The notes: generated from the letters alone by a model not told the origin. Positions 10,655-22,850 are shown, counted from the stretch's first letter. The stretch: 64,000 bases of DNA from Locusta migratoria (GCA_026315105.1 CM048745.1:789974890-790038889), one strand, 5' to 3'. Program-made: numbers and translations.

Positions 10655-10770
10655 TGTACTAAGGACAACACAAACAACCATGCTCGAGGGAGGACTCGAA
10701 TCCCCGACGTCGAACTGTACCGCGCACCACAGCAAGTCGCCTTAGTGAGCACAGCTATTATGCCATGGCC
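10655..10770 (-). mobile_element. SINE, degraded (B-like)
   Basis: Minus strand retains GGCGACTTGCTGTGGTGCGC, GGGGATTCGAGTCCTCCCTC and GAGCATGGTTGTTTGTGTTG. The head and tail are eroded. Confidence 0.65.
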
Positions 10771-11887
10771 ATTAAAAAAATAATAAATAAATTAATAACG
10801 GTCTTTTCGTTTTTTTTAATATAATTTTCAAAGTTGAAAACCCAGTTGAAAGAAAGGAGGTTTTCGACGTATCCAGCACGGGCATTCCAGGAGTGCTTCC
10901 AGAAGTGGAAAAGGCGTTGGGAGCGGTGTGACAATAGTGGTGGACTACGCACTGTAACTAAAGGGTAAGCGTAGAAGCAATTTGTGGACATAGTTCCGAA
11001 GTGTTTTGGACAGATCTCGTTAAGTAGATGCAGATCCCTCATAAATGTCGTAGCTGAAGTGGGCAGTAGGTGCAACTAGGCAGACGAGTCCTGCGTGTTG
11101 GTAATTAGGAGGCGTTCATCAGCAGTGGTAATGAGAGCGGCGACTGCCGCGGGACTGCACAGGCTCGCCGCAGGCCTGGCGGCCACACAATAGCACGGCA
11201 CAATGGCCGGCACTTCCGCAGCTCGCCGCTGCACTGAACCACAGATATGTTACTCTGTGACTGCACACAGCTCACACGTACCCGGCGGCCGAAAGCCAGC
11301 CAGGTCACATTCCTACAGCTACATGGGGAGCACCAAACGTAGACGCGATACTAGTGAGAAGCTGGCCCATCACTGGCCTTGACAACAGCTGCAGCTCTTC
11401 CACGAACAGATTCACAAAGTGTGAAAGACGACCGTCTATCGTCTTCCATATATTTTTTGTATATTTCTGTAAAGTTATAATTTATTTCATGTCACTAGAT
11501 TATGATTTTGTTAAAACTTGAACCCCATTCTTTTCAAGGCTTGAGGAATAGCATTTTTATTTCATGTGTTAAAATATTAGATAATATTGCTAGGTTTTTC
11601 TTATTTTGTTATATTAATAATTTATTATTATATTAATTAATGTGGCATAAGTACGGCTTCTCCGCTACGCCACTGTCCCCGTGAGACTGTACCGTTGTTT
11701 TGCTTTTAAGTGGGTGCGAGAATCTATGGCTGTCTGAATGTGGGGAGTGATAGCTCGCTTTGCATCGTTCTCTCTGGCTCATTGTCGATAGCTGCTGATA
11801 CTACCAAAGAGGTTTCCACACTCTTTGGTTGCGAGCTAGTTGGCGAGCCTTCCCTCAGCGCAAGTGTACTCAGTCTCCATTCCCACT
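10771..11887. other. Unassigned
   Basis: Contains a GC-rich patch (11110-11310) and then AT-rich sequence. The piece 11360-11420 (GACAACAGCTGCAGCTCTTC) resembles an eroded repeat, but I cannot name it. No coding pattern. Confidence 0.4.
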
Positions 11888-12087
11888 GCCGTGGTGGAGT
11901 AGCCGAGCGGTCTAAAGCACATTGCTGCAGAGCGCGCGGTTGCTCGCCTTGGAGGTTCGAGTCTTCCCTGGGGCATGGGTGTGTGTGTATGTCCGTAGGT
12001 TAGTTTACCTAGGTTTAAGTAGTTTGTAAGCTATGGACTGATGACCAAGCAGTTTGGTCCAATAGATATACAGACATTTGAACATTT
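11888..12087 (+). mobile_element. SINE family B, full length
   Basis: Head GTGGAGTAGCCGAGCGGTCT, GAGCGCGCGGTTGCTCGCC, B box GAGGTTCGAGTCTTCC, body and tail to GACATTTGAACATTT. No clear TSD. Confidence 0.9.
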
Positions 12088-12685
12088 CCGTCCCCACCAC
12101 AGCTGATCTTGGTTTTTCCGGCTTCCGGTGGCTTCCCGCATCTTGTGGGTGCTACATATAGTCTTTCTGAGCTGATCGTCTGGTGAGGTAAGGTTGCTTC
12201 TGCTCTTATTTCTGGAGATGGTAGCATTTGACTAGCATGTTTCTAAGTGAAACTAAAAGTCATTTTTTTGGAATATTTTCTCTGATCGTGTATGGAAATG
12301 TGTTCTCGCTTCTTAATTCAGTGATAAACATGGTGTGTGTGATTCTAGTTGCAGTTCGATAACGACCTGGTATTTTTTGTGATCATGTGGCGGTGTATGA
12401 ACTCTGTGTAAATACTTTCTAGCTTTGTGGGGCCCGATTTCTAATAGGTGATATGTTCATTTTTGTACAGTTCATGTAAAAATCTTCTCATCGTTTTCTT
12501 CTGTGAGTGATATGTGTTCCATGTGGTTGGTTCATAGAACAAATCCTTCAGCTTCCACTCTGGTTTGTTCCATGCCCACCAGGCAAGTAACTATTCACGA
12601 TCTTCTCTCCCAGCCAGTTCTCAGTTTGGGTCAGGGAACAAGGCTTTATAGCAGGGAGTAAGCGGTAGTTCACACGGACTTTATT
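12088..12685. other. Unassigned
   Basis: No motif recognised on either strand. Confidence 0.4.
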
Positions 12686-12689
12686 TGCT

Positions 12690-13250
12690 AATTTTTGGTA
12701 ATAAAACAAAGCTCTTGTTATGTACAGTAACCTTTAAGTGTTTCCAACTGAATGTTACCCATTCTTCTACCAAACCATCCAACAGTTACTTCGACGGCGT
12801 TGGAGATGTAAATCTCGCCCTCACTTTATCCTCTAAAATTCCCCATAACGGTTCAATTATGTTGAGATATGACAATTTTGCTGTCCAGGGGAGATTTTTG
12901 GTCATTTTCTGATGCCCTACAATGCACGCCTGATCCTTTTTGTCTGTGTAGGATTAGGCGCATTATCAATTTGGAATATGGCAGTGTTTGTTACCAATAA
13001 GTTAGTAGTGCTAAGCAGTTTGCTTTCGAGGAAGGTGAGATATTCATTCACAGCTATAGCAGTGACAATTGAAAACCACGACTGTAGGATGCAAGCATGC
13101 CGGATCTTAAGTTCCTTTTGAGGTTTTCGTTAGATATATCCTGTAGTTTGAAGGAAGTAATTTAAACGATGATTCCTCGGATTTCTGTCATCAAGCGTCC
13201 AGGTTTTACGATTGTGGCCCCAAATTCCTGTGGAGCTATGTGTTCGCTTC
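12690..13250 (-). pseudogene. Tc1/mariner-superfamily transposase relic
   Basis: The minus strand shows the C-terminal catalytic part of a DDE transposase. FQIDNAPNPTQTKRIRRAL (around 12890-12975) carries the second Asp in a QDNAP-like motif. Then come LNIIEPLWGILEDKVRARF-like residues (around 12785-12860), equivalent to the SPDLNxIExxW...RxR block. Frames are broken by stops. No terminal inverted repeats were found, so only a relic of the coding region is supported. Tc1 rather than mariner is suggested by NIIE-LW. Confidence 0.65.
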
Positions 13251-13726
13251 CGCTATTAAGAACTTAACAACTGCATTCCTTCCATTAGTGTTAAGCTCCA
13301 GCTATACTGTTTTCTTTGAAACAATGTCATTACATTGAGTGTCGAGTTTTGCAGTCGTTTTTACTGTGTTAGTTTCACAAAGTCTAGCCACAATGGTTCT
13401 TATTGCTCGCCGGTTGGCAGTTGACTTCGGGTTTCGCCCGCTATTCCTCTTTGATGGTGTTTAATCTTGTTTTGAGTACGCCGTTATTACCGAAGATAAT
13501 GTTGCTTGTGAAAGTTGAAACTGTTGCGGCGGCTACTGGGGGAGGTAACAGCATCCTGTAACATTACTCTTGTGGTGTTGCCTGTACGAATTAAACTCCG
13601 CGTTCAACAGAATAAGCATTTTTGTTAAAATATTGGTCATAGAAAAGTCACATAAAAATCTGAGGCAATAATTTAGATAACGTTGGATGAAATTAATACA
13701 TGAAATGACTGAATAATTCAAAAAAT
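13251..13726. other. Unassigned
   Basis: No recognisable coding or repeat signal. Confidence 0.4.
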
Positions 13727-13913
13727 TATAATGTTTATATAGCTTATGGGACATCGGGGTCATCAGTCTCTAAACTTACAAACTACTTACGAACTAACTT
13801 ACACTAAGGACGGCACAAATACCCATCCCCCGAGGGGCCATTCGAACCCCTGACCGTAGTGGCCGTAGAGACCGTGACTGGCGCGCCGCAGTCCCCTCGG
13901 CCACCGCGGCCGG
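13727..13913 (-). mobile_element. SINE family A
   Basis: Minus-strand head GCCGGCCGCGGTGGCCGAGG, B box with one mismatch (AGGGGTTCGAATGGCCCC), body and most of the tail. The TSD is not evident. Confidence 0.88.
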
Positions 13914-14287
13914 CATGTCTGAACAGAATTAAAGGCGTAATACATATTGAGGTTTAGGCAACGCACAAAAATAACGTTTCACAGAAAACTTCTTTCTGGA
14001 GATCTTGATCACAGCAGCTGAAAATGATAGCTGTTCAATGATTACATAAATTTTATGATACTTTCCTCAATAATAAGACTGTTAACCTCGCAAGTCATTG
14101 TTGCCGAACCGTGTCCTAAAGTTTGGTACAGAAAATAACAAACAGAAACAAACTATAGGACTTAGCGAAGCTGTTAATACGAATGCAGCTTCTAAAAGGA
14201 AAAATGTAATGATTTAAAGTAACTAATCGGGATTTAAACAAAGAAAAACACAAAGAAAATGAATAATTAAGAAAGGACAGGACATTA
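13914..14287. other. Unassigned AT-rich sequence
   Basis: Nothing recognised. Confidence 0.45.
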
Positions 14288-14676
14288 TTAAAGGTGAACA
14301 GGCGGTCTGCCGTGGAGGAACGTAACGCGTTAGAAAAACATCACTGTCGTACACGAGAATCGCCATAACTTTCGCCATACTGGGGCTCTGACGCACTTGA
14401 CGACACTGTCATGCTGTACCACCTTTGGCACATTCAATCTTGATCCAACTCCGTTGTTCCTGTTTCGAAAACATACTTTATACCGTTACGTTAGATCGGT
14501 CGCTCAAAAGTCATAGTGTTTCTCTTGATTCTGCGGAAGCCGCTGACGTGGGATGGGCGAGTACATTTGCTCGGAGGTAAGGCAGGTATGTCAACAACGT
14601 GTGCTATCAGCGACAATGTAGATTCCATTAGTGTTTCCACAGCAGTGTTGCCACCATTTAAGTTCCAGCCCTCGTA
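14288..14676 (-). mobile_element. Mariner 5' half with terminal inverted repeat and internal deletion
   Basis: The minus strand begins at a mariner terminus (CGAGGGCTGGAACTTAAATG at 14674 downward, next to TA). A 5' UTR follows, then MFSKQEQRSWIKIECAKGG, the start of a mariner transposase. The reading then jumps to KVMAILVYDSDV-like sequence shared with the copy at 34015-34796, so both carry the same internal deletion. Homology stops at CGGCAGACCG (about 14292). The missing C-terminal half has the same breakpoint as the half-mariner starting at 15997. Confidence 0.75.
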
Positions 14677-15837
14677 TTAACACTGAGATGAGACCGTGGT
14701 ACGTAATTGACGTAGGAAGTCTTGGACGCTACAGACAGTATATGTTTTGTTCTGAAACGGCCAACAGAAATGATTGTTGAAATGCGTGATACTCAGACTT
14801 TCAAAGACGCCAAATCGATAGTGTCCCATTAGTGGGATCATGTGAGGCAAAAATGACTACATTGTTTATGTGTAGTCCTGTTGCAGCGACTGCTCACCGA
14901 CAAGTGCAGAGTTGAGAAGGCGCAGCAACAGGCGGCGATTACAAGCCGCGCGGCCCCGCCCACGCTGGCACGGACAGCAGCGACCTCTGTGGTACCGATA
15001 CAAGCAGACGCATAGTGCTGTGGGCCCAAGCTGCCGACCTCACTAGCTACGAGCAGCGGCCAGATGAAGCGGCCGCAACAACTAACAGCGTTTCCTAATA
15101 CGCGAAAAGAAACTTTAAGTAATAGTAGGCAGACGATCAAAATATCCCCACATACCATATTTACGTTTTCACACTGTAAGTAGCGTTTTTTAAAAACCAT
15201 CACAAGGTTCAAAGAGATAATTTTGGTTACAGATGACAACGCTACCACTGCATGACTATGTAGAAAGGGTCCCACATGACCACAGCATGTAAAAGAAGGT
15301 AAAAACCAGAATAAGACTGACGACTTTTTAGGCCTAAATTTACCCACATACAGTAGTAAAATCAATGTATTTCTTTTCTCAACATTAAATAAATAGGAAA
15401 CCTATGCAATGGCACAGATGTGCTGAAACTAGTTTGCGTGTATAATAAATCAGTGTTTTGCATATCAGGCGGAGCTCATACCCAGAAATTTTTTTTACTG
15501 CAAACACGCCAAGAACAAGAACTGCAAATCGAGAAAATTATGAATATTTGTTTATGATCTGTAAATAAATTGTGTGCCGGCTTGTAACGATACATAATTA
15601 AATCAATATTTTTTTGTCAATCAGCCACGCTTGGTTCCCTTTCCTTCTTCTCGTAATATTTTACCTGTGAAAAAGTTTGTTTTGCTGGTCTTTCGTATCT
15701 TCCGGCGAGTGGAGAGGACGGAACCTTGATCACATGCTCTCTTGCTTGAGGCTATCAAATCTGGATGTGTCGGCAGACTGCTCTGTAATGTAAGTGTGAA
15801 GGCAGTAATATTTTATTTTAAAATAAACTCTCTTTGC
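14677..15837. other. Unassigned; GC-rich patch and a 175-codon open frame
   Basis: The minus-strand open frame 14838-15365 is the longest in this part but shows no domain, biased composition or homologous repeat. The GC-rich part (14880-15080) could be a promoter-like or 5' UTR sequence. I do not call a gene. Confidence 0.3.
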
Positions 15838-15996
15838 CACGGTGGAGTAGCCGGGCGGTCTGAAGCGTCTCGCTGCGGAGCGCGCGGTTGCTCGCCGTGG
15901 AGGTTCGAGTCCTCCCTGGGGCATTGGTGTGTGTGTTGTCCTTTGGTTACTTTACCTAGGTTTAAGTAGTTTGTAAGCTACGGACTAATGACCAAG
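15838..15996 (+). mobile_element. SINE family B, 3'-truncated at mariner junction
   Basis: CACGGTGGAGTAGCCGGGCG, GCGGAGCGCGCGGTTGCTCG, B box GGAGGTTCGAGTCCTCC. It ends abruptly at GACCAAGCAG, where mariner coding sequence begins. Confidence 0.88.
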
Positions 15997-16457
15997 CAGT
16001 ATTGCTGTTCGGTTTTTAGAGCATCACCTGCGACAAGCTTTGCGAAAGAAGCGGCACACTTTCTCCGCAACCCATCCATCGTTTTGCACGACAATGCGCG
16101 GCCGCATACAGCGCAAGCTGTGGCTGCTCTGTTCGGTCGATGTGACTGGGAAGTACTGTACCATCCACCATACTCCCCGTCCTCCCATACTCCCTATGTC
16201 CTTGTGAGTTTGATTTGATTCCGAGGATGAAGGAAGCATTTGTGGCATTCGCTGCAGAACTGTTCCAGAGATTCGACAGGCAGTATCAACAGAAAAGTCT
16301 TTGCTAACGCCGTACTACGCCTTCCATATCGCCGACATTGGGCTCTACACATCGCTGGTGACTACTTTGAACGATAGTAACAGGTGCAAACATGTAACGT
16401 TTCTGTATCGGTTGTGAATAAATAGTTGACATTATTTAATTTCCAACCCTCGTATAT
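15997..16457 (+). mobile_element. Mariner 3' half
   Basis: Starts inside the transposase (QYCCSVF...), then FAKEAAHFLRNPSIVLHDNA with the second catalytic Asp of HDNARPH, then WEVLYHPPYSP. The third-Asp block is disturbed by a short duplication of the CCCCGTCCTCCCATACTCCC kind. The 3' terminus AATTTCCAACCCTCG (to 16455) is the inverted repeat of the same mariner family as at 14676 and 34015, next to TA. The 5' half is absent here. Confidence 0.8.
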
Positions 16458-16589
16458 ATTCAGTGGTGCCTGCTAACAAGATGTAGTTTACATCACGTCG
16501 TTCATAGTATTTTGTCCACCGCTGTTTAACCTGAAGCATTTGCCAACCTACAGTCGTTTGACGAAGTGCACGCCACCTGTTGACTCGGG

Positions 16590-16705
16590 CAGCATTAGGC
16601 GAAAGTGAAAATTTGTGTCACGCAGGAGTCAAACCTGGGTTGCCCACTTTGTGCCAGTGGCCTCCGTACCTACTTAACTATCCGAGTACGCTCCACAACC
16701 GCTGG
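16590..16705 (-). mobile_element. SINE family D (tRNA-like)
   Basis: The minus strand has a tRNA-like head: GTACTCGGATAGTTAAGTAG (A-box region), then GGCACAAAGTGGGCAACCCA and the B-box-like GGTTTGACTCC, followed by GACACAAATTTTCACTTTCG. This differs from families A-C. A possible second, weaker copy is at 43790-43890. Confidence 0.5.
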
Positions 16706-17690
16706 AATGCATTTTAATGGATTTATCGTTTATTGTAACACGGCGAAAATATGCTCTTTGTTTGTGGCCCGTGTTATCTAAATTACCTTGGTGCTGCTAG
16801 GGTAAATAATAATAGGACAGACTGGGAGCAATCATGAAATACGACACAAAGAACACTATAGCAACGCTAACCGGATTTCGTTTAGAGCGCATCTAAAAGA
16901 CAGAAAACAAGAGGTTCGCACAGTAGATGAGCAACTAGAGGTACCGCACAGAGCTTCGACAAGTTTTCATTTAAACGTTATTGAAAAACTTGAAATATAT
17001 GCATGCCAGGATAAAAATCCAGACAAACTACAAAATGAACAAAGAGATTTTACCCATAAGAACTTTTATGAAATATTTAAAGACATTCTCTAGTCATGCC
17101 TGGAATAGGACGCGCTTCCAACCAACAGATTCGGCGGCCCTCAGCGTACTGTAGCAGCGGCGGGGAATCGTCAGGCCCGAACTATGTGTGGAACTTTCGC
17201 GTTACGGGAAGCTCTATCCATAATTAGAAAGGAAGACACAGGATCCACATAGAAATAAAATTTTAAACATTTTTCAGACAATTTGTCACAAGAAAGTAAT
17301 TAAACAAATTAAGAAGGACGTAAAACATTCATAAACGCTAAAATAAAAAAAAAAAAATAAAAAAAGCCCATGTATTGCACCCCAGCTGTATGTATGTTAA
17401 TCTACTTTAAAACTATTTAAAATAAAAGTTAGCTGATTTCATTAATATACATCAAATTCATACGTTGACTTCACAAACTATTTCAGTTACTAGACGTTCA
17501 CGAATCTATAATGCAATATAAATATCGCAAGATGCTGCTGTTTTTAGTTACGACAGTAAACATTGTGTTCCGTAAGGGACAAGTCTCTGTAAATGTAAAA
17601 AATTGCAATGTTTTATACATTTTAAATATTTTTATATTTCACAATTTTAACCTTTTTCAGAATCAGCTGTTTTTTAATTTGTTGTTAACA
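16706..17690. other. Unassigned AT-rich sequence
   Basis: No coding or repeat feature recognised, apart from A-rich runs near 17340-17365. Confidence 0.45.
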
Positions 17691-17693
17691 GAT

Positions 17694-17724
17694 CTGAAGA
17701 TGGGCTGCTCTTCCGAAACCGGTC
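17694..17724 (+). ncRNA. Hammerhead-ribozyme-like motif
   Basis: CTGAAGATGGGCTGCTCTTC followed by CGAAACCGGTC. The core CUGANGA and GAAA are present and the palindromic stem III ACCGGU precedes C. Stem II is weak (GGG with UCC). It has the same layout as the motifs at 3054-3088 and 31655-31681. Confidence 0.5.
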
Positions 17725-18000
17725 ATGTAAGAAATAACGGCGAGAGATCGAGAGAAAAGCGAAATGCGATGAAGAAGTCTTGAGCACTGCGTGTTGAAGA
17801 ATTTTCCTGTAGTAATGTGACCGCCGGCAAGCTGCGACGATATGGGAAGAGAAGAGTGCACAGCACTTCAGAGGTGTATCGCTGGCTGGCTAGTGTACAG
17901 GCAGGGCGCACGAGGGAGCTCATTTTAAACTTATAACATGGCCTAGGAAGACCTTTTTAGTTATTTTTATGGATCTGTCTATTAAATGTGTTATGCATAA

Positions 18001-18975
18001 CTAGCTGAAAACCCGGCGTGCCCGGGTATTTATTTATTTAATCCTGACAATTTCAGGTACATATTCGTTTGTATAAGGGCTGTATGTCTGTAAAATCTAT
18101 ACAATTTGTAGTAAAGAAGTAATAGATTTAAACTTGGTGCGTGATGGTCCGGTTTTCCATGAACGTTACTGTTTATATGCTCATATCTCACGAACTTCGT
18201 GTCGTAAAGTGATACAACATCGAAGGTACACTCAACTATATGCGTGTATATGGTCTGTAAAATTTCCTGCGGCTACAATTTGTAGTGTAGAAATTATAAA
18301 TCGTAACGTCATACCGAATGCCGTAGATTTAGTCCATGAACAGCGGAATATTACTGTTTATGAGCTCATATCTCATGAACTACATGTCGGAATGTGATAC
18401 AGTTTAGAAGCTACATTCAACTATATATGTGTATATAGTCTGTAAAATTTCCTGTCGCTACAATTTGTAGTGTTCAAATTATAAATTGTAACGTCATACC
18501 GAATGCCGTAGTTTTACTCCATAAACAGTGCCAAAGTAGTAAGCGAGAAACTTTTTTCCTTTCATCATTTTACTATGGTTGCCAGCGAGAAAAAGTTTAA
18601 TAAAGGTTTGAAATTATGTTTAAAGTTTGTTGCAAGTCGCTAAGTACTGTCATTCTCATACAGTGTATTTTGAAAGTCTCGCCGCATTATATGGCATTTT
18701 TTTACGATTTCTATTGGTTATGACGTAATATCTTCTGAACCATGTGCCGTATGTGATTTTTAACCATGCAGCAATTATTACCTCACGGTGAGGAATGTGT
18801 GTACCAAATTTGGTTGAAATCGGTCCAATGGTTTAGGAGAAAACGAGCAGCATTGTCGCAAAATGCAGCAGTTTTTCGCCCATCTAATTCTTTATGACGT
18901 CATATCTCGTCAACTATATATCGTATGTGATTCTTACACTTACGGCGACCGTCCTCATGGATTGAAGCTTACGTG
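18001..18975 (-). mobile_element. Helitron-like element, 3' end intact, minus strand
   Basis: At its left end the minus strand reads CCCGGGCACGCCGGG (hairpin), TTTTCAG, CTAG, then T, a textbook Helitron 3' terminus. The body 18040-18970 is the imperfect reverse complement of 19500-20290, including ATGACGTCATATCTC-type blocks repeated within it. There is no Rep/helicase coding, so it is non-autonomous. The 5' limit is uncertain. Confidence 0.6.
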
Positions 18976-19083
18976 TACAAAATTTCATAAATATTGGAAC
19001 AAAACTGTAGATTTGTATGCAACACGTACAAACATACGGACTTTCTGCTTTATATATTACAAGATGACTTGCAACCTACTGTA

Positions 19084-19116
19084 CTGATGATGTTACATCA
19101 TGGGAACGAAAGCGAT
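19084..19116 (+). ncRNA. Possible degraded hammerhead-like motif
   Basis: CTGATGATGTTACATCATGG then AACGAAAGCG. CUGAUGA and GAAA are present with GAUGU/ACAUC pairing. The palindrome after GAAA is lost, so this is a weak call. Confidence 0.3.
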
Positions 19117-19494
19117 ATGTAATTTTTTTAAATAAATATTTCATATCACACCACCAAGCTGGAAATTTCTTTTTTATTGCAGTATTCTGGCTGGCTGGCA
19201 GTATATCCATTATGGAGTCAACTTACTAAAGTTTTTTGTGATATCTCTTTTGTTTCTGAAAAATTGATATCCACTCAAGGAACATGCAATGCTTGTTTAA
19301 CTAAAACTAATGAGCTATTACTGAATCATTTTTGTCAGCACGTTTTAACCTGCTGTTAAGAAGAATTCACTAAATTTAGTGGCTACTTTAATTTGAATTC
19401 ATCTGTCTTGCTGCGACTGTCACAAGACGTTTTACCATTCATACGTTTCGTACTTAATGCTATAATGCTCCAAATTTCCTTTTCTTTTCTTTAA

Positions 19495-20290
19495 TTATAT
19501 ATATTACATCTTATAAAATAGGCTGCATGTGTGTATTTATGTATGTATGTTCCACATCTCCTCCTAAACTATTGGTTCGATTTCAACTAAACTAGGTACA
19601 CATGTTCCTTAATATCAGGCAACAATCGCTGTCGGGGTAAGAATTACCTACGACACATACGTCAGGTGATACGACGTCATAAACAATGAGATGCGCGAAA
19701 AACGGCTGCATCAAACGACAATGCTCACACTTCCTCCTAAACCACAGGACCGATTTCAAACAGATTTGGTACACATATTCCTTACGTGAGATAACAATTG
19801 CTCTAGGAGTATGAACCACGTACGACACTTGGTTCAGGAGATATAACGTCATGAACAATAGGAATCGCAAAAAAACTGCTACATAATGCGACGAGACTTA
19901 TAAATACACTGTCCGAGAATGACAGTACTTGGCGACTTGCACCAAGCTTTAAACATAATTTCAGACCTTTATTAAACTTTTTCTCGCAGACAACCACATC
20001 AAAATAATGAAAAGAAACAAAATTTCTCGCTTACAGTACTACTTTTCCACTGTTCATGGAGCAAAACTATGACATTCGGTGCAACTTTACAATTTATAAT
20101 TTCTATACTACCAACTGTACTCGCAGGAAACTTCGCAGACCGAATACATACGTAAAGATGAATGTACATACGGCCCCATCATGCATCACGTTTTAATCTA
20201 TCACTTCTTTACTTCTAACCATAATCACAACAGATTTTACCGACATACAGCAATTATACAAATCAATATATTCCTGCAAAATTTTACAAT
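19495..20290 (+). mobile_element. Helitron-like element, opposite-orientation copy of 18001-18975
   Basis: Shares blocks with the left copy in reverse complement, for example TTTAATAAAGGTTTGAAATT-like at 18597 against its complement near 19965. It also shares AACTAGGTACACATGTTCCT-type blocks with 35060-35243. Its 3' hairpin/CTAG end is missing. Confidence 0.55.
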
Positions 20291-20301
20291 TCGACAACAT
20301 A

Positions 20302-21600
20302 TCTATGCTACTAATAAATCTGTAAATGTAAGCCTGTCGCTGTTCGCCTCAATCTTCAAAACTACTGGACGAATTTTCATGCGATTTTCACAGGAAACAT
20401 GAGCGAAGATTGTTTCAGTATCTAAGCATGATTTCATCGAAATAGAATTACGAAGTGTTTTCATAGACCATCGTGTCTGTCTGTTCATTTGTTATAAACC
20501 ACTTCTCCAAAACTACTTAAAGAATTCGCATGGGATTTTCACAGGTAACTTCAGCCTACCTTGGAACAACATATAGACTTAGTTTCATAAAAATCGGATC
20601 ACGGAAAGAACAACATTACAATTTAACGTTTTTCATCGACAACCGTCATGTCTATCTTTCTATTTCATCTCCAAAACTAATAGATGAATTTTGAGGGGCT
20701 TTTCACAGGAAACATGAGGAGTATCTTGCGGTTACAGAAACGCTTCATTTCACAAAATCGGGTCAGAAGAAGTAAGATATCACAAATTAAAAGCAATCGC
20801 ATGTGTCTATTTGTAGAGAGTAATCTCCAAAAGCACTAAATTAACATTCATGGGGGGTATCACAGAAAAACAGAGAATATCCTGAGGCAACATATAGGGT
20901 TCATTTTATCAAAATAACATCAGGAAACTAAAAGATATGGTAATTTGAAGTTTTAGGTGTATTTCATGCTTGGAAAGAACGGGGTAATGCAGCAAAGAAC
21001 TAATAGATAGCGCTGCTGGTGTTCGTGTGAAGTTCGTGGCAGCGATCGGATTATTACCCTTTAAAAATACTATTTACTCTTTGACTTTTCAAATGTACCA
21101 TATTTCTGAAAATCGTTTTCTTGGTTGCTGTGTTCTTCGAAATATGATTCAACGTAATGAATATAAAACGGGTACAATCCTCGCTGTGTTTAATCCATAT
21201 ATTTACATACTGATATCACAGTCTAACGTATATGTACAAGTGCTATGGAAGTTTGTCTCACGCTTGCAGCGACAATAGCACATCTAACGGCAAGAGAACC
21301 AATCATAAGAATAATAATTGTTTTCAGTGATATTTCTACTTCATTAAGGAAATACTTATTATATTTCAGTTTTCCATGCCTCAGCCCATTTTCCAGAGAT
21401 ATGCCTATTTCTAACACGTTTCGCAAACGTAATAAAAAAATAAAAAAAAAACTACTGGCACATTTTCATGCAGCATTTGAGCTCATATTGGGTCAGCATA
21501 TAGGTATAATTTCATCAAAATCAGATCACAGAAAAAAGATACATCGCAATCTTAAGTGTTTTCAGTAACTGACTGTTCATCTAAGAGAAATACCTAATCT
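20302..21600 (+). repeat. Degenerate element with ~170-bp internal tandem repeats
   Basis: Starts like a Helitron 5' end (A then TCTATGCTACTAATAAATCT). Units carrying CAAAACTACT...TTCATG...TTTTCACAGG...CATATAGG...TTTCATAAAAATC recur at about 20345, 20510, 20675, 20845 and 21445, a spacing of about 165-170 bp with divergence. Non-coding. The classification is tentative. Confidence 0.5.
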
Positions 21601-22708
21601 CCTATACTACTTCACGGATTGGGATGGAGCAACTTCGTCTCATAAAAGTGGAATCAGGGAATTTTTTTTTAGATGTAGGTTACGCTTGAAGTATCGATTG
21701 CATGTAGTATAACAAACAAGCGATAGAGGCTCTGTATTGCACCAAAGGACTAATAAACACCGCTGCTGCATAATACGTATGGGGTAGTACAACAAGGAGG
21801 CGAATGTCTTTGACAGAATTAATCATGGAAATTAAGAGTTTCCGGACCCATGTCCACATTACATATTTTCTTTCTTTGTGTGTGAGGAATGTTTCCTGAA
21901 AGTTTGGCCGTACCTTTTTATAACACCCTAGTTGTTTTTGCTTCCTACGGGGATTTTGACAGTAAAGAAATCTGTAATACTACTTTTAGAACATATGCAT
22001 TTTTAGAGCTATATTTCTACATATTAAGTAAAGGTATCTGTTGAAGATATTAGTCATCCGTACTGTCGGACTTTGATAGGTTGTAGAAAAAAATAGAGTT
22101 ACGGTATTGTAAGATTATTTTTAGAAAGGAATTAAATATGTCTTTTACTGTGATTTTTCGTCGAATTTTTGACATTATTAATTCCGAAAACTCTATAAAG
22201 AATACAGAACAGTCAGTACTTATAAATCTTCGTCCTTTTAAATGAGAGACTAAATTTTTTTGTTCATAATTACAATAATAATTCCCGTCTTTTGCAAATG
22301 AATTGTTTTATTCTTCAATACCATTTGATTTGGAATAGGAGGGAGTTTCTTATCTTTATGATAAAACATACCAAAATGATTTAGTTTTTTTGTGTTGGGT
22401 GTTCAAAGTGCAGCTCAGGAAGTTCACTTTCACTGAAGTCGTGTGCTTTGGGTGAGATTTCTCATTGAAGAAGATTTTGAAATATTACAAATCAATTTTC
22501 AATCGTCGACAAGCATATGAAAGCAACACAACTGCTTTACAATCTAATAATAACAAGTAATGCGGTTTGTGTCGTGAGTATTCATTGCAGTGTGTTACTA
22601 TGAGTATGACAATGCAGTTTAGCGCGGTTACGTCTGCTGTCGATAGAGCAATATGGGCACTGTTCAGACGTGTTCGCGAGGAAGAGACTACTACGTGAGC
22701 GCGCACCC
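21601..22708. other. Unassigned AT-rich sequence
   Basis: A block near 21735-21770 (AAAGGACTAATAAACACCGC) echoes 20990-21020, so the element above may extend to about 21780. Otherwise nothing recognised. Confidence 0.4.
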
Positions 22709-22850
22709 TAAGCCGCGGTGGAGTGGCCGAGCGCTCTAAGTGGCTTTGCTGCGGAGTGCGCGGTTGCTCACCGGCAGAGGTTCGAGTCCTCCTTCGGACA
22801 TGGGTGTATGTATTGTCGTTAGGTTAGTTGAAGTAGTTTGTAAACCTATA
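22709..22850 (+). mobile_element. SINE family B, 3'-truncated
   Basis: GCCGCGGTGGAGTGGCCGAG, GCGGAGTGCGCGGTTGCTCA, B box GAGGTTCGAGTCCTCC, then GTTAGTTGAAGTAGTTTGTA. It stops after the body. Confidence 0.88.

Noticed and set aside
14838..15365. 175-codon open frame on the minus strand
   Set aside because: No recognisable domain, Cys/Val/Leu-rich by composition, and it spans an AT-rich to GC-rich transition. Probably chance.
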